Of a DNA stretch of 32,715 bases, positions 23,051-32,607 are shown piece by piece (the first letter of the stretch is position 1; each line of letters opens with the position of its first letter). Origin of the DNA: Vibrio sp. 99-8-1 (GTDB taxonomy: Bacteria > Pseudomonadota > Gammaproteobacteria > Enterobacterales > Vibrionaceae); contig NZ_VTXE01000045.1 in assembly GCF_013114595.1 (NCBI RefSeq), positions 1 to 32,715 of the forward strand, read 5' to 3'. The notes under the pieces are model-generated. The model was not told the origin of the DNA. It saw nothing but the letters and a program-made list of their open reading frames with translations, and made no database searches. The translations under genes and the position numbers were made by a program.

Positions 23051-24014
23051 TGACAACAACGAATTTGATTTAGACGCCTACTTTGCTTCAACGAGCGAGC
23101 AGACCCCTTCTTCTGAAAACCAACATTGTGGTTTCATTGCCATTGTTGGACGACCAAATGTAGGTAAGTCGACTCTGCTAAATCACATCTTAGGACAGAA
23201 GATATCCATTACTTCTCGTAAACCTCAAACCACCAGACACCGTATTATGGGGGTCGAGACCGAGGGTGATTATCAGGCTATATATGTGGATACTCCGGGG
23301 CTTCATATTGAAGAGAAGAGAGCCATTAACCGCTTGATGAACCGTGCAGCAAACAGTTCACTTAGTGACGTAAATCTGGTGTTGTTCCTTGTTGATGGAA
23401 CGCATTGGACAAACGATGACGAGATGGTGTTAACCAAGTTGGCTAAGTCTAATTTCCCTGTGGTGTTGTGTGTAAACAAAGTCGACAATGTCAAAGATCG
23501 CAATGAAGTGATGCTTCATATGCAGTCGTTGTCTAAAAAAATGGATTTTGTCGATGTTGTGCCAATTTCAGCTAAACAGGGCAAGAATACCGATGTTATT
23601 CGTAAGCATGTAAGAGAACATTTACCACAGGCTGAGCATCATTTTCCTGAAGAATATGTAACGGATCGTTCGCAACGTTTTATGGCATCCGAAATTGTTC
23701 GTGAGAAGCTGATGCGTTTTACTGGTGATGAACTGCCGTACTCAGTTACCGTTGAAATAGAACGTTTCGATTACAACCCAGATACGGATGGTTTTCATAT
23801 TAATGCGTTGATCCTTGTTGAGCGTTCCGGACAGAAGAAAATGGTGATCGGTAAAGGTGGTGATAAAATTAAAACCATCGGCCGTGAAGCTCGTTTAGAT
23901 ATGGAAGCGTTGTTTGAACGAAAAGTCTACCTTGAGACTTGGGTGAAAGTGAAGTCGGGTTGGGCTGATGATGAACGTGCATTGCGGTCACTTGGTTATA
24001 TGGATGACGTATAA
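23043..24014 (+). CDS. era: GTPase Era
   Basis: A GTPase that binds 16S rRNA and assists 30S maturation, 323 residues. G1 is GRPNVGKS (36-43), followed by DTPGLH and NKVD. The C-terminal KH domain contains VIGKGGDKIKTIGREAR. It has about 22 more N-terminal residues than E. coli Era, acidic and low-complexity (residues 1-28). The ATG inside rnc is preceded by GGAG at good spacing, so the extension is probably real. A perfect palindrome after the stop codon separates it from recO. Confidence 0.96.
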   Translation: MADDNNEFDLDAYFASTSEQTPSSENQHCGFIAIVGRPNVGKSTLLNHILGQKISITSRKPQTTRHRIMGVETEGDYQAIYVDTPGLHIEEKRAINRLMNRAANSSLSDVNLVLFLVDGTHWTNDDEMVLTKLAKSNFPVVLCVNKVDNVKDRNEVMLHMQSLSKKMDFVDVVPISAKQGKNTDVIRKHVREHLPQAEHHFPEEYVTDRSQRFMASEIVREKLMRFTGDELPYSVTVEIERFDYNPDTDGFHINALILVERSGQKKMVIGKGGDKIKTIGREARLDMEALFERKVYLETWVKVKSGWADDERALRSLGYMDDV

Positions 24015-24029
24015 ACCACGATAAGTTTA

Positions 24030-24060
24030 AAAATCGCCTGCAATTGCAGGCGATTTTGTT
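24030..24060. terminator. 28-bp perfect palindrome, terminator between era and recO
   Basis: Positions 24030-24043 are exactly complementary to 24044-24057. As RNA it would form a long stem with four terminal bases in the loop, flanked by A runs on the left and TTTTGTT on the right. It is a probable end of the lepB-rnc-era transcript. Confidence 0.85.
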
Positions 24061-24104
24061 GGCGCTCTAGCTAAATGCGATGAACAGACCAAGAGAGTGA
24101 TAGT

Positions 24105-24836
24105 ATGGTAGGAGACAACAGTAGTTTACAGCGATGTTTTGTTCTTCATCGCCGTCCTTACAGTGAATCTAGCTTAATACTTGACGTGTTTAGTGAAGAG
24201 TATGGCCGCCTGTCACTAATGTCTAAAGGCGCTCGTAGCAAACGTTCTAACCTTAAAGGCGCACTTCAACCTTTCACTCCATTGCTTATGAAGTGGTCTG
24301 GAAGCGGTGGAATGAAAACATTGCGACAGGCTGAGCCCATCAGTTTAGGTTTACCTTTATCAGGTATTCATCTCTATTCAGCAATGTACGTTAATGAACT
24401 CCTTGGTCGAGTCATTGAAAATGAAACCCCTTATCCAGCTCTTTTTCACGATTATCTTCAGGTATTAACGGAACTTGCACAGTCTGAAAACCCGGAACCT
24501 GCTTTGCGTCGGTTCGAACTGGCGCTATTGTCGGCATTGGGGTACGGAGTAGATTTTTTACACTGCGCAGGAACAGGTGAGCCTGTTGACGAGACTATGA
24601 CCTATCGTTATCGCGAGCAGAAAGGTTTTATTGCCAGTATAAGAAAAGACAACTTAACCTTTTTTGGAAATGAACTGATCGCTATCGCAGAACGGCGCTT
24701 CCTCACTAAAGAGCAGTTAAAAGCGGCAAAACGCTTTACACGCATAGCATTAAAGCCTTATCTTGGCGGCAAACCATTAAAAAGTCGGGAACTATTTACT
24801 AATCGAGTACGTTCTTCCCAGAGTACGGAGAATTAA
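24105..24836 (+). CDS. recO: DNA repair protein RecO
   Basis: A recombination mediator that helps RecA load onto SSB-coated DNA in the RecFOR pathway. It has 243 residues. The N-terminal OB fold opens with CFVLHRRPYSESSLILDVF, followed by GALQPFTPLLMKW and the LPLSGIHLYSAMYVNELLGRVI helix block typical of the family. It lacks a strong ribosome-binding site (GAG about eight bases before the ATG). It is followed by pdxJ with a three-base gap. Confidence 0.95.
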   Translation: MVGDNSSLQRCFVLHRRPYSESSLILDVFSEEYGRLSLMSKGARSKRSNLKGALQPFTPLLMKWSGSGGMKTLRQAEPISLGLPLSGIHLYSAMYVNELLGRVIENETPYPALFHDYLQVLTELAQSENPEPALRRFELALLSALGYGVDFLHCAGTGEPVDETMTYRYREQKGFIASIRKDNLTFFGNELIAIAERRFLTKEQLKAAKRFTRIALKPYLGGKPLKSRELFTNRVRSSQSTEN

Positions 24837-24839
24837 ATA

Positions 24840-25571
24840 ATGAGTGTTATCCTTCTTGGGGTCAATATTGACCATATAGCAACCCTTCGTAATGCCCGAG
24901 GCACAAAATATCCAGATCCTGTCCACGCTGCAGAAATGGCAGAAAGGGCCGGTGCAGATGGCATTACGGTTCATCTTCGAGAAGATCGCAGACACATTTT
25001 AGATCGCGATGTGAAAATACTGAAAGAAACCATTCAAACTCGCATGAACTTAGAAATGGCAGTAACAGATGAAATGGTTGATATTGCTATTCAGACCGAA
25101 CCTGAATTTGTTTGTTTGGTACCGGAAAAACGCGAAGAGTTAACAACGGAAGGTGGCCTTGATGCTAAAGGTCAGCTAGAAAAAGTAAAAGCAGCAACTC
25201 AAAAGCTGACCGAAGCGGGTATTAAGGTTTCACTGTTTATTGATGCGGATCGTGAGCAAATAGACGCAGCAAAAGAGTGTGGCGCTCCTTTTATTGAGTT
25301 ACATACAGGTCATTATGCCGATGCTAAAACAGAGTTAGATCAGCAAAATGAACTGAAAAAAATAGCTGCTGCAGCCAGTTATGCCAGCGATTTAGGTATT
25401 ACGGTTAATGCCGGACACGGTTTGACGTATCACAATGTGGGGCCTATTGCCGCGTTACCAGAGATATATGAGCTTAATATTGGTCACTCTATTATTGGCC
25501 GTGCAGTATTTGATGGGCTGGGCAAAGCCGTTGCTGACATGAAAGCGATCATGGTTGAAGCGCGAAAATAG
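24840..25571 (+). CDS. pdxJ: Pyridoxine 5'-phosphate synthase
   Basis: Condenses 1-deoxyxylulose-5-phosphate with 3-amino-2-oxopropyl phosphate, the last ring-forming step of vitamin B6 synthesis. It has 243 residues in a TIM barrel. NIDHIATLRNARGTKYPDP (9-27), VHLREDRRHI and GLTYHNVGPIAALPEIYELNIGHSIIGRA are conserved phosphate and active-site loops. GGAG before the ATG is a good ribosome-binding site. It is linked to acpS, as in E. coli. Confidence 0.97.
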   Translation: MSVILLGVNIDHIATLRNARGTKYPDPVHAAEMAERAGADGITVHLREDRRHILDRDVKILKETIQTRMNLEMAVTDEMVDIAIQTEPEFVCLVPEKREELTTEGGLDAKGQLEKVKAATQKLTEAGIKVSLFIDADREQIDAAKECGAPFIELHTGHYADAKTELDQQNELKKIAAAASYASDLGITVNAGHGLTYHNVGPIAALPEIYELNIGHSIIGRAVFDGLGKAVADMKAIMVEARK

Positions 25572-25585
25572 TAACTATACTTAAA

Positions 25586-25608
25586 CACCTTGAAGTTATT
25601 TGAGTATA
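25586..25608 (-). repeat. Copy of the TATACTCAAGTGACCTCAAG-like intergenic motif
   Basis: On the complement this reads TATACTCAAATAACTTCAAGG, about 19 of 24 positions matching the copy downstream of relA. It lies in the pdxJ-acpS spacer, just before the hairpin at 25612-25640. Confidence 0.45.
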
Positions 25609-25611
25609 TGG

Positions 25612-25640
25612 GGGCTAATGATTGTCATGGTCATTGGCCC
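25612..25640. other. Stem-loop in the pdxJ-acpS spacer
   Basis: GGGCTAATGA (25612-25621) pairs with TCATTGGCCC (25631-25640), ten pairs with one G-U, around a nine-base loop. There is no T tract, so it is not an obvious terminator. It could be part of a repeat element together with the motif just before it. Confidence 0.5.
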
Positions 25641-25668
25641 TAAACATTATCAACTTTAAAGATTAATT

Positions 25669-26049
25669 ATGGCCATTATCGGTTTAGGAACAGACATCGC
25701 GGAAATAGAGCGAATAGAAAAGGCGTTGAACCGTTCTGGTGATGCATTTGCTATGCGAATCTTGGCAGAGTCTGAGTACCAAACATTTTTGTCTCTTAAG
25801 CAAAAAGGACGTTTTCTAGCAAAACGATTTGCCGCCAAAGAAGCGGCATCGAAAGCGTTAGGAACGGGCATTGCTCATGGCGTTACTTTTCATGACTTTG
25901 TTATCAGCAATGATGACAATGGTAAACCTATTCTACAATTGAAAAATCGCGCTCAGCACATTGCAGAACAGTACCAAGTGAGTAATATCTTGTTATCAAT
26001 ATCCGATGAGCGCCATTATGCTGTTGCCACTGTGGTGATGGAGAAATAA
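25669..26049 (+). CDS. acpS: Holo-[acyl-carrier-protein] synthase
   Basis: Transfers 4'-phosphopantetheine from CoA to acyl carrier protein. It has 126 residues. The Mg-binding motif GLGTDIAEIERI is at 4-15, and FLAKRFAAKEAASKALGTG supplies the second conserved metal and CoA site. It ends only two bases before the end of the convergent barA gene. Confidence 0.95.
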   Translation: MAIIGLGTDIAEIERIEKALNRSGDAFAMRILAESEYQTFLSLKQKGRFLAKRFAAKEAASKALGTGIAHGVTFHDFVISNDDNGKPILQLKNRAQHIAEQYQVSNILLSISDERHYAVATVVMEK

Positions 26050-26051
26050 CC

Positions 26052-28850
26052 TCAGTTCTCATCTGATTTCGTCAAATATAGTTCTGCTGTCGCCAGTACT
26101 TTCTCCATCTCATCTTGAAGTTCAAACAGTTCTGGCTCAATTTCTGAAATAGTACTGCCAGAGCGCAATGAGCGTTCAATTTGTGCGCATACCGTTTTTA
26201 GCTTTGGTACTCCGCTGTATGAACAACTGCCATGTAGTTTGTGAATAAAGTGAGTGAGCTCTTCACTAGAGTAATTTTCATCTTCTAGCGCTTTATCGAC
26301 GACGTCGCCAACTTCACCTATGAACTCAATTAGCATCGACAGCATCTCTTTAGCGAGATCTTCTTTATTAGCGGCTTGTTTGAGAGCGGCTTGCCAATCG
26401 ACAATGATATCTGGATTTACCGTCTCGTTTTCTACTGGCTCTACTTCAGCAGGAAGGTCTATTTTATCTACTTGCTGTTCACTCGTGTTAGGGTTCCAGT
26501 GAACCAATACCTGCTGAAGTATGTGTTCTTCAATCGGTTTAGTTAGATAATCATCCATCCCTGCGTTTAACAATCTATCACGCTCTCCACTCATTGCGTG
26601 AGCGGTGACGGCAATAACAGGGGTTTCTCTATTTATGGTGATTTCACGGATTTTCTTACCCGCGGTAACACCATCCATATGAGGCATTTGAATGTCCATA
26701 AAGACAATGTCGAACTTCTGCTTGCTGGCCGCAGCGACTGCCTTATGTCCACTTGAACAAGAAATAACATGTTCAACTCTTTCTGAAAGTAGAGCGGTAA
26801 TCAATTTTAAGTTAGCAGGGTTGTCATCTACAGCCATGACCGTTAGTGGGAGTCTCTCTTCAACTGACGAGACCTCCATTGGGGCAATCGCGACCGGTTC
26901 GGTTACTTGCTGGTGTTTTGCTAATGCGGTTAACAGTTTTCGTCGAGAGAGTGGTTTTGTCATGCACTGAATATGATAAGTCGCCGTTAGCTTCTCTGCT
27001 AATGCCAGCTCAGTGCTTGGAGTTGCAACGATCACTTGCTGAGAGTAGCGCTGGGTCATTTCTATCCACTGTTCAACTTCTGCTTCATCGCTAGGCTTTT
27101 TCGGTGACAAGTTCAGTAATACGCAGTCTTGCATATCAAATTCGTCAGGCACGCTAGTTTGATAGGTCACCTGCAGACCTTCTTGCCCCAACTGCTGTTG
27201 AATAACGGAAGCCGCCTGCATATTAGGCTCAATTAACAGTACTTTGCGGTTTTGTAAGTACTGGCTCTCAACCTGATGAAGCAGAGGAAGATCCGTTGCT
27301 GACAGTTGTAAGGTAAACCAGAATGTAGAGCCTTGGTGAAGACGACTGGTTAAGCTAATTTCCCCGCCCATTTGACCAACCAGTTTTTGAGTGATGACCA
27401 AGCCTAAGCCTGTTCCGCCATAACGACGAGAAATACTGGCGTCTGCTTGGCTAAATGCTTGGAATAACTGCGCTTGTTGGCGTTCAGAAATACCAATGCC
27501 GGTATCACGAACCATAAACTGCAACTCAACTAAATCATCTTTTTTAGAGCGAAGTTCGACGCTTATATCAATATTGCCTCGTTCGGTAAACTTAATGGAG
27601 TTGCCGACTAAGTTGGTGAGCACCTGTTGGATACGCAGCGGATCACCAATTAAGCCCGGTGGTATTTTTGGATCCACTTTAAGTGTAATCTCTAACCCTT
27701 TTTCATGAGCCGATGTAGCCTGTAGGCTAACGACTTCTTCTAGGCTTTCTTGGAATTCAAATGGAATGTTTTCCAGCAGCAATTTACCCGCTTCTAGCTT
27801 GGAGAAGTCCAAAATGTCATTGATGATATTGAGCAGGTTATTTGCAGAACGTTCAATCGTTTGTAAGTAGTCTGTCTGGCTGCTGGTTAAACTGGTTTTA
27901 AGCATTTGTCGGGTAAAACCGATCACGCCATTTAACGGAGTTCTTAACTCATGGGACATATTGGCCAAAAACTCAGATTTTACTCGCGCGGCTTCTTGAG
28001 CACGTTTCTTGGCTATGTCTAGTTCAACGTTCTGTATTTCTAGCTGTTCTAACGTTTCTCGTAAGTCAGATGTGGCTTGGTCAATACTGTGTTGCATCTC
28101 GACGTGGTATTCCGAAAGAGATTTAGCCATGGCATTGATGCCGTTCTTGAGAGAATCAAGCTCGCCATGCATTTTACCCTCAATACGAGAGTCCAGATGC
28201 CCACGGCGAATTCGGTCAACGGTATTTTGCATGTGAGTAATCGGTTGAGTGACATCTCGCATAAGACGATAGGCGAACACAACCGACATCCCTAAGCCGA
28301 TAATAAGCACCACTAATGCAGAGAATATCTCTTGATACTGTTGCAAGCGTAGCGGAGACATGTCCAACTCCATCGCAACATAGCCTAATGGTTGATTTAT
28401 ATGGTTACTATCACCATCTTGGCGAGAAAATTGTCCCTCAGCTAGGATAGGAGCACGCAGTATGAGTCGTGAGTCGAGAAGCTCGATATCGGTTAGCAGT
28501 GGTATAGGCTTATTTTCAGGAAAAGTAAGCTCTTCAAAGTTAGGATGGAAGTTGGACGTTACAAATAACTGATTGTTGGCATCAAAGACGGCAATACTTC
28601 TAACAATTTTTGAGTTTTTTCTATGCGCATAACTTATAATTCGCCGCACGGACTCATGACTTTTTTCCGTCATGCCATATTCGCTAGCAATGGCTAAGGG
28701 TTCTAAAATACTGGTGCCTGAATTAACAAGCTGCAATTCCAGATCGTTATAACGATTTGAAGTAAAAAATGCACTCAATAACAGGCCAATAATTAATGTT
28801 GGCGCAAGAGTTAATGTTACAACGCGGGCACGTAAGCCATATCTTGTCAT
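26052..28850 (-). CDS. barA: Hybrid sensor histidine kinase BarA
   Basis: A membrane-bound tripartite sensor kinase that phosphorylates UvrY (VarA in Vibrio) and so induces the Csr small RNAs. It has 932 residues: transmembrane helix 9-29, periplasmic sensor 30-172, second helix 174-195, HAMP to about 250, phosphoacceptor H300 in NMSHELRTPLNG, ATPase domain with GTGLGLVITQKLVGQMGGE, a degenerate receiver, a receiver with the phosphorylated aspartate in FMDIQMPHMDG, and a C-terminal HPt domain with histidine in HKLHGSCSYSG. The opening MTRYGLRARV matches E. coli BarA. It is divergent from rlmD, as in enterics. Confidence 0.95.
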   Translation of the reverse strand: MTRYGLRARVVTLTLAPTLIIGLLLSAFFTSNRYNDLELQLVNSGTSILEPLAIASEYGMTEKSHESVRRIISYAHRKNSKIVRSIAVFDANNQLFVTSNFHPNFEELTFPENKPIPLLTDIELLDSRLILRAPILAEGQFSRQDGDSNHINQPLGYVAMELDMSPLRLQQYQEIFSALVVLIIGLGMSVVFAYRLMRDVTQPITHMQNTVDRIRRGHLDSRIEGKMHGELDSLKNGINAMAKSLSEYHVEMQHSIDQATSDLRETLEQLEIQNVELDIAKKRAQEAARVKSEFLANMSHELRTPLNGVIGFTRQMLKTSLTSSQTDYLQTIERSANNLLNIINDILDFSKLEAGKLLLENIPFEFQESLEEVVSLQATSAHEKGLEITLKVDPKIPPGLIGDPLRIQQVLTNLVGNSIKFTERGNIDISVELRSKKDDLVELQFMVRDTGIGISERQQAQLFQAFSQADASISRRYGGTGLGLVITQKLVGQMGGEISLTSRLHQGSTFWFTLQLSATDLPLLHQVESQYLQNRKVLLIEPNMQAASVIQQQLGQEGLQVTYQTSVPDEFDMQDCVLLNLSPKKPSDEAEVEQWIEMTQRYSQQVIVATPSTELALAEKLTATYHIQCMTKPLSRRKLLTALAKHQQVTEPVAIAPMEVSSVEERLPLTVMAVDDNPANLKLITALLSERVEHVISCSSGHKAVAAASKQKFDIVFMDIQMPHMDGVTAGKKIREITINRETPVIAVTAHAMSGERDRLLNAGMDDYLTKPIEEHILQQVLVHWNPNTSEQQVDKIDLPAEVEPVENETVNPDIIVDWQAALKQAANKEDLAKEMLSMLIEFIGEVGDVVDKALEDENYSSEELTHFIHKLHGSCSYSGVPKLKTVCAQIERSLRSGSTISEIEPELFELQDEMEKVLATAELYLTKSDEN

Positions 28851-28972
28851 GTTTCTCTAATTACAATACGTTCTGGATATGGGAAAATAGTAATCAAACC
28901 AGTACATTTCGACAATCTTCCTAAGCAAGAATAGTGATGCTACGGGAAAAACCATTAAGTCAGGCAAATATT

Positions 28973-30289
28973 ATGGCGCGTTTTTATCAACCAAAAAAGA
29001 AAACCCAACTTGATACTAAGCACCAACAGGTGAACATTGAGCGAATCGATCACCATGGTGCCGGCATCGCGTTTCTCAATAACAAGCCTGTTTTTATTGA
29101 AGGTGCTTTACCGGGTGAAGAGTCTTTGGTTCAGCTAACCGAAAACAAAAGTAAATACTCAAGAGCGAAGCTGATAAAAACGTTGACGCTAAGTGAAGAG
29201 AGAGTAGAGCCATTTTGCGACTATTATCAACAGTGTGGTGGATGCAATTTACAGCACCTTGAGCATGCTGAGCAGCTTAAGTATAAGCAGCAATCGTTAG
29301 AGCAGCTAATTAAAAAAACATCAGGCGGAGGTGTGGAACTCTCTTCACCTGTGGTAGGGAATGTAAAAGGCTATAGAAGACGTGCTCGAATAAGCCTGAA
29401 AGTAAATAAAAAAAGCTCTGCATTGGAGTTTGGCTTTAGGATGAAGCAGAGCAAAACCATTGTCGATATTTGCCATTGTCCTGTATTAGACAGTAAATTG
29501 AATATTCTGCTTCCTGATTTAAAAAAGATGCTGTCAACTTTTGCGAATAAAAGCCAACTAGGACACGTTGAACTCGCTTTGGGAGATGATAGGCCAGTAC
29601 TATTATTGAGAGCAATGAGCGAGTTAAAACCGCAAGATAAAGAGAAACTGCTGGAATTTTCTAAACAACATGATGTCTCATTATATCTGCAATTAGATAA
29701 AGACAATGTGCAGCATTTGTATGGTGCTGAACCTGCTTATTCTGAAGTCGGCGTAACTATCCCTTTTGAACCGACAAACTTTATACAGGTGAATCAGGCA
29801 GTAAACAGCAAGATGGTTGCACTTGCCATTGAGTGGTTAGCGATAGAAAAAACGGATCGAGTATTGGATCTATTTTGTGGCTTAGGCAATTTTAGTCTGC
29901 CTATTGCTAAATTGGCCTATCAGGTGGTGGGTGTAGAAGGTGTTCAGGAGATGGTTGATCAAGCCACAAATAATGCCAAGAGCAATGGTCTTGAGAATGT
30001 ACGTTTTTATCAGGCTAACTTGGAAGAAGAGTTGATTGAACAGCCATGGTTAAATGAAAAATTTGATAAGATCATACTTGACCCTGCTCGTGCCGGTGCG
30101 GGTGGCGTAGTAAAGCAAATATCTCATATTGATGTGCAGAGTGTGGTTTACGTTTCATGTAATCCTGCTACTCTTGCCAGAGATTGTCAGAGTTTGTTTG
30201 ATCAAGGTTTTACACTGAAAAAGCTGGTTATGCTGGATATGTTTCCACATACCAGCCACTTAGAATCAATGGCACTATTTGAAAAATAA
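28973..30289 (+). CDS. rlmD: 23S rRNA (uracil-1939-C5)-methyltransferase RlmD
   Basis: An S-adenosylmethionine-dependent methyltransferase acting on 23S rRNA. The start MARFYQPKKK at 28973 aligns with E. coli RlmD; an ATG 13 codons upstream is less likely. It has 438 residues. An N-terminal TRAM domain (about 15-72) is followed by Fe-S cluster cysteines C82, C88, C91 and one of C167/C169. The methyltransferase domain has DLFCGLGNFSLP, and the nucleophile is the cysteine in VSCNPATLARD. relA follows after 44 bases and is probably co-transcribed. Confidence 0.95.
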   Translation: MARFYQPKKKTQLDTKHQQVNIERIDHHGAGIAFLNNKPVFIEGALPGEESLVQLTENKSKYSRAKLIKTLTLSEERVEPFCDYYQQCGGCNLQHLEHAEQLKYKQQSLEQLIKKTSGGGVELSSPVVGNVKGYRRRARISLKVNKKSSALEFGFRMKQSKTIVDICHCPVLDSKLNILLPDLKKMLSTFANKSQLGHVELALGDDRPVLLLRAMSELKPQDKEKLLEFSKQHDVSLYLQLDKDNVQHLYGAEPAYSEVGVTIPFEPTNFIQVNQAVNSKMVALAIEWLAIEKTDRVLDLFCGLGNFSLPIAKLAYQVVGVEGVQEMVDQATNNAKSNGLENVRFYQANLEEELIEQPWLNEKFDKIILDPARAGAGGVVKQISHIDVQSVVYVSCNPATLARDCQSLFDQGFTLKKLVMLDMFPHTSHLESMALFEK

Positions 30290-30333
30290 TATTGAGAGAT
30301 AAGTTCTCTCTAAACATTACGCTAGGAAATATA

Positions 30334-32547
30334 ATGGTCGCGGTACGCAGTGCGCACTTAACAGACGAACAGTTTGAACTTGAAACTTGGGTCTCCAGTT
30401 TAGGTCAAGATACAAAAACCAGTAATAAGCTCATTAGCGTTTATCAGCAATGTGAAGAAATGTTGCAAGGTAAAGAGCAAGCAGAGCTATTGTTATGGCG
30501 TGGCAGGGAGATGATTGAGATTTTGATCACTCTGTCAATGGATCGAGCCACCTTGATTTCAGCTCAATTATTTCCGGTGGTTTCCAGTGGATTTTTTGAA
30601 CCCGAATTACTGGAAGAAAAGTACGGAAAAGAGATTATAAAGCTGATTGATGGCGTAGAAGAGATGGCCGCCATTGGTCAACTTAATGTGACATTAGATG
30701 GCTCAGCAGCATCAGGGCAAGTGGACAACGTCCGCCGTATGCTTCTTGCCATGGTGGATGATTTTCGTTGCGTTATCATTAAGCTGGCCGAACGTATATG
30801 TAATTTGCGCGAAGTCAAAGATCAACCGGATGAGATTCGTCAATCAGTCGCAAAAGAGTGCGCCAATATTTACGCACCGTTAGCCAACCGTTTAGGTATT
30901 GGGCAGTTGAAATGGGAAATTGAAGATTATGCATTCCGATATCAACACTCTGATACCTACAAGCAGATCGCTAAACAGATCTCCGAGCGAAGAATTGTTC
31001 GCGAACAGTATATCGATAATTTTGTTAGCGACTTAATGTCTGAAATAGAGGCATTGAATATTAACGCTGAAGTGAGTGGCAGACCTAAGCATATCTATAG
31101 CATTTGGCGAAAAATGCAGAAGAAGAACTTGGCATTCGATGAACTGTTCGACGTTCGAGCGGTGCGAATTATTGCCGATAAACTGCAAGACTGCTATGCC
31201 ACACTAGGTATTGTTCATACCAAATATAAGCACTTACCAAGCGAATTTGATGATTACGTAGCCAACCCTAAACCTAATGGATATCAATCTATTCATACGG
31301 TAATTCTTGGGCCGGAAGGGAAGACTATCGAAATTCAAATTCGAACCAAGCAGATGCATGAAGATTCTGAACTTGGTGTTGCCGCGCACTGGAAGTACAA
31401 AGAAGGCGCTTCCTCCGGACGCAGTGGTTATGATGAGAAAATCACTTGGTTGCGTAAATTACTTGATTGGCAAGAAGAGATGTCTGACTCCGGCGAGATG
31501 TTGGATGAGTTAAGAAGTCAGGTGTTTGATGATCGTGTTTACGCATTTACGCCAAGAGGTGATGTGGTTGATCTACCTATGGGTGCCACACCACTGGACT
31601 TTGCCTACCATATTCACTCTGAAGTGGGTCACCGCTGTATTGGCACCAAAGTAGCAGGGCGTATTGTCCCTTTCACTCACCAGTTGGAGATGGGGGATCA
31701 AGTTGAAATCATTACACAGAAAGAACCAAACCCATCTCGTGATTGGTTGAACCCTAGCTTAGGGTTTGTACATTCTGGTCGAGCTAGAGCCAAGATTAAT
31801 GCTTGGTTTAGAAAGCAGAGCCGAGAGAAAAATCTAGAAGCGGGTAAAGAGATCTTAGAAAACGAATTAACGAAAATTGGAGCTACGTTAAAAGACGCTA
31901 ATGAATACGCGTTAAAACGTTTTAATGTGAATACGCCTGATGAACTTTATGCTGGCATTGGCAGTGGTGATTTGCGAATAAATCAAATTATCAATCATAT
32001 CAATGCGTTGGTTAACAAGCCTACGGCTGAAGAAGAAGACCAGCAAGCGTTAGAAAAATTACAAGAGAGCAAAAGAACGACACACAATCGACCACATAAA
32101 GATGCGGTTGTGGTTGAAGGGGTGGATAACCTGATGACACACCTAGCTCGATGTTGTCAGCCTATACCGGGAGACACTATTGCCGGTTATATCACTCAAG
32201 GTCGAGGAATATCCGTTCATAGAGGCGATTGTGAACAGCTACTTGAACTACGTCTACATGCGCCTGAGCGGATCATTGATACCGTGTGGGGAAATGACTT
32301 CGTTGGTAGTTATATTTTGACTCTGCGGGTTGAAGCGATGGAGAGAAGTGGACTGTTAAAGGATATCACTACTCTGTTGGCGAATGAAAAACTGAAAGTC
32401 ACCACAATGAAAAGCCGTAATGATTATAAGCGTCAGCTATCCATTATGGATTTTGATATAGAAGTGAAAAATATCGAATTGTTAAGCCGAATAATATCAA
32501 GGCTAGAGCAGATTAAAGACGTTGTTTCAGTAAAACGACTTAACTAA
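30334..32547 (+). CDS. relA: GTP pyrophosphokinase RelA
   Basis: The ribosome-associated (p)ppGpp synthetase of the stringent response, 737-738 residues. The ATG at 30334 gives the MVAVRSAH opening typical of RelA and has AGGA eight bases ahead; an in-frame TTG 14 codons earlier is rejected. Domains in order: a degenerate hydrolase domain without the HD pair, the synthetase domain (GRPKHIYSIWRKMQKK and NPKPNGYQSIHTVI), TGS (about 390-450, RVYAFTPRGDVVDLP), a helical and zinc-finger region (LARCCQPIPGD), and ACT/RRM (about 655-737). It shares the window with a YtfK-like protein and BarA. Confidence 0.97.
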   Translation: MVAVRSAHLTDEQFELETWVSSLGQDTKTSNKLISVYQQCEEMLQGKEQAELLLWRGREMIEILITLSMDRATLISAQLFPVVSSGFFEPELLEEKYGKEIIKLIDGVEEMAAIGQLNVTLDGSAASGQVDNVRRMLLAMVDDFRCVIIKLAERICNLREVKDQPDEIRQSVAKECANIYAPLANRLGIGQLKWEIEDYAFRYQHSDTYKQIAKQISERRIVREQYIDNFVSDLMSEIEALNINAEVSGRPKHIYSIWRKMQKKNLAFDELFDVRAVRIIADKLQDCYATLGIVHTKYKHLPSEFDDYVANPKPNGYQSIHTVILGPEGKTIEIQIRTKQMHEDSELGVAAHWKYKEGASSGRSGYDEKITWLRKLLDWQEEMSDSGEMLDELRSQVFDDRVYAFTPRGDVVDLPMGATPLDFAYHIHSEVGHRCIGTKVAGRIVPFTHQLEMGDQVEIITQKEPNPSRDWLNPSLGFVHSGRARAKINAWFRKQSREKNLEAGKEILENELTKIGATLKDANEYALKRFNVNTPDELYAGIGSGDLRINQIINHINALVNKPTAEEEDQQALEKLQESKRTTHNRPHKDAVVVEGVDNLMTHLARCCQPIPGDTIAGYITQGRGISVHRGDCEQLLELRLHAPERIIDTVWGNDFVGSYILTLRVEAMERSGLLKDITTLLANEKLKVTTMKSRNDYKRQLSIMDFDIEVKNIELLSRIISRLEQIKDVVSVKRLN

Positions 32548-32555
32548 GCCCCAAA

Positions 32556-32590
32556 ATTAAGGCCTGATCTTGTCAGGCCTTAATTGTATT
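32556..32590 (+). terminator. Terminator-like hairpin after relA
   Basis: A 12-bp stem (32556-32567 with 32573-32584, containing AAGGCCTGA) around TCTTG. The T tract after it is poor (TGTATTAT), so termination may be incomplete. Confidence 0.7.
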
Positions 32591-32607
32591 ATTCAGCTAT
32601 CTCGTAC

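Noticed and set aside
26320..28295. Several plus-strand frames opposite barA
   Set aside because: They are serine-rich antisense shadows of a conserved kinase gene, without starts supported by ribosome-binding sites.
30292..30333. TTG start for relA 14 codons upstream
   Set aside because: The ATG at 30334 has AGGA at good spacing and yields the conserved MVAVRSAH opening.
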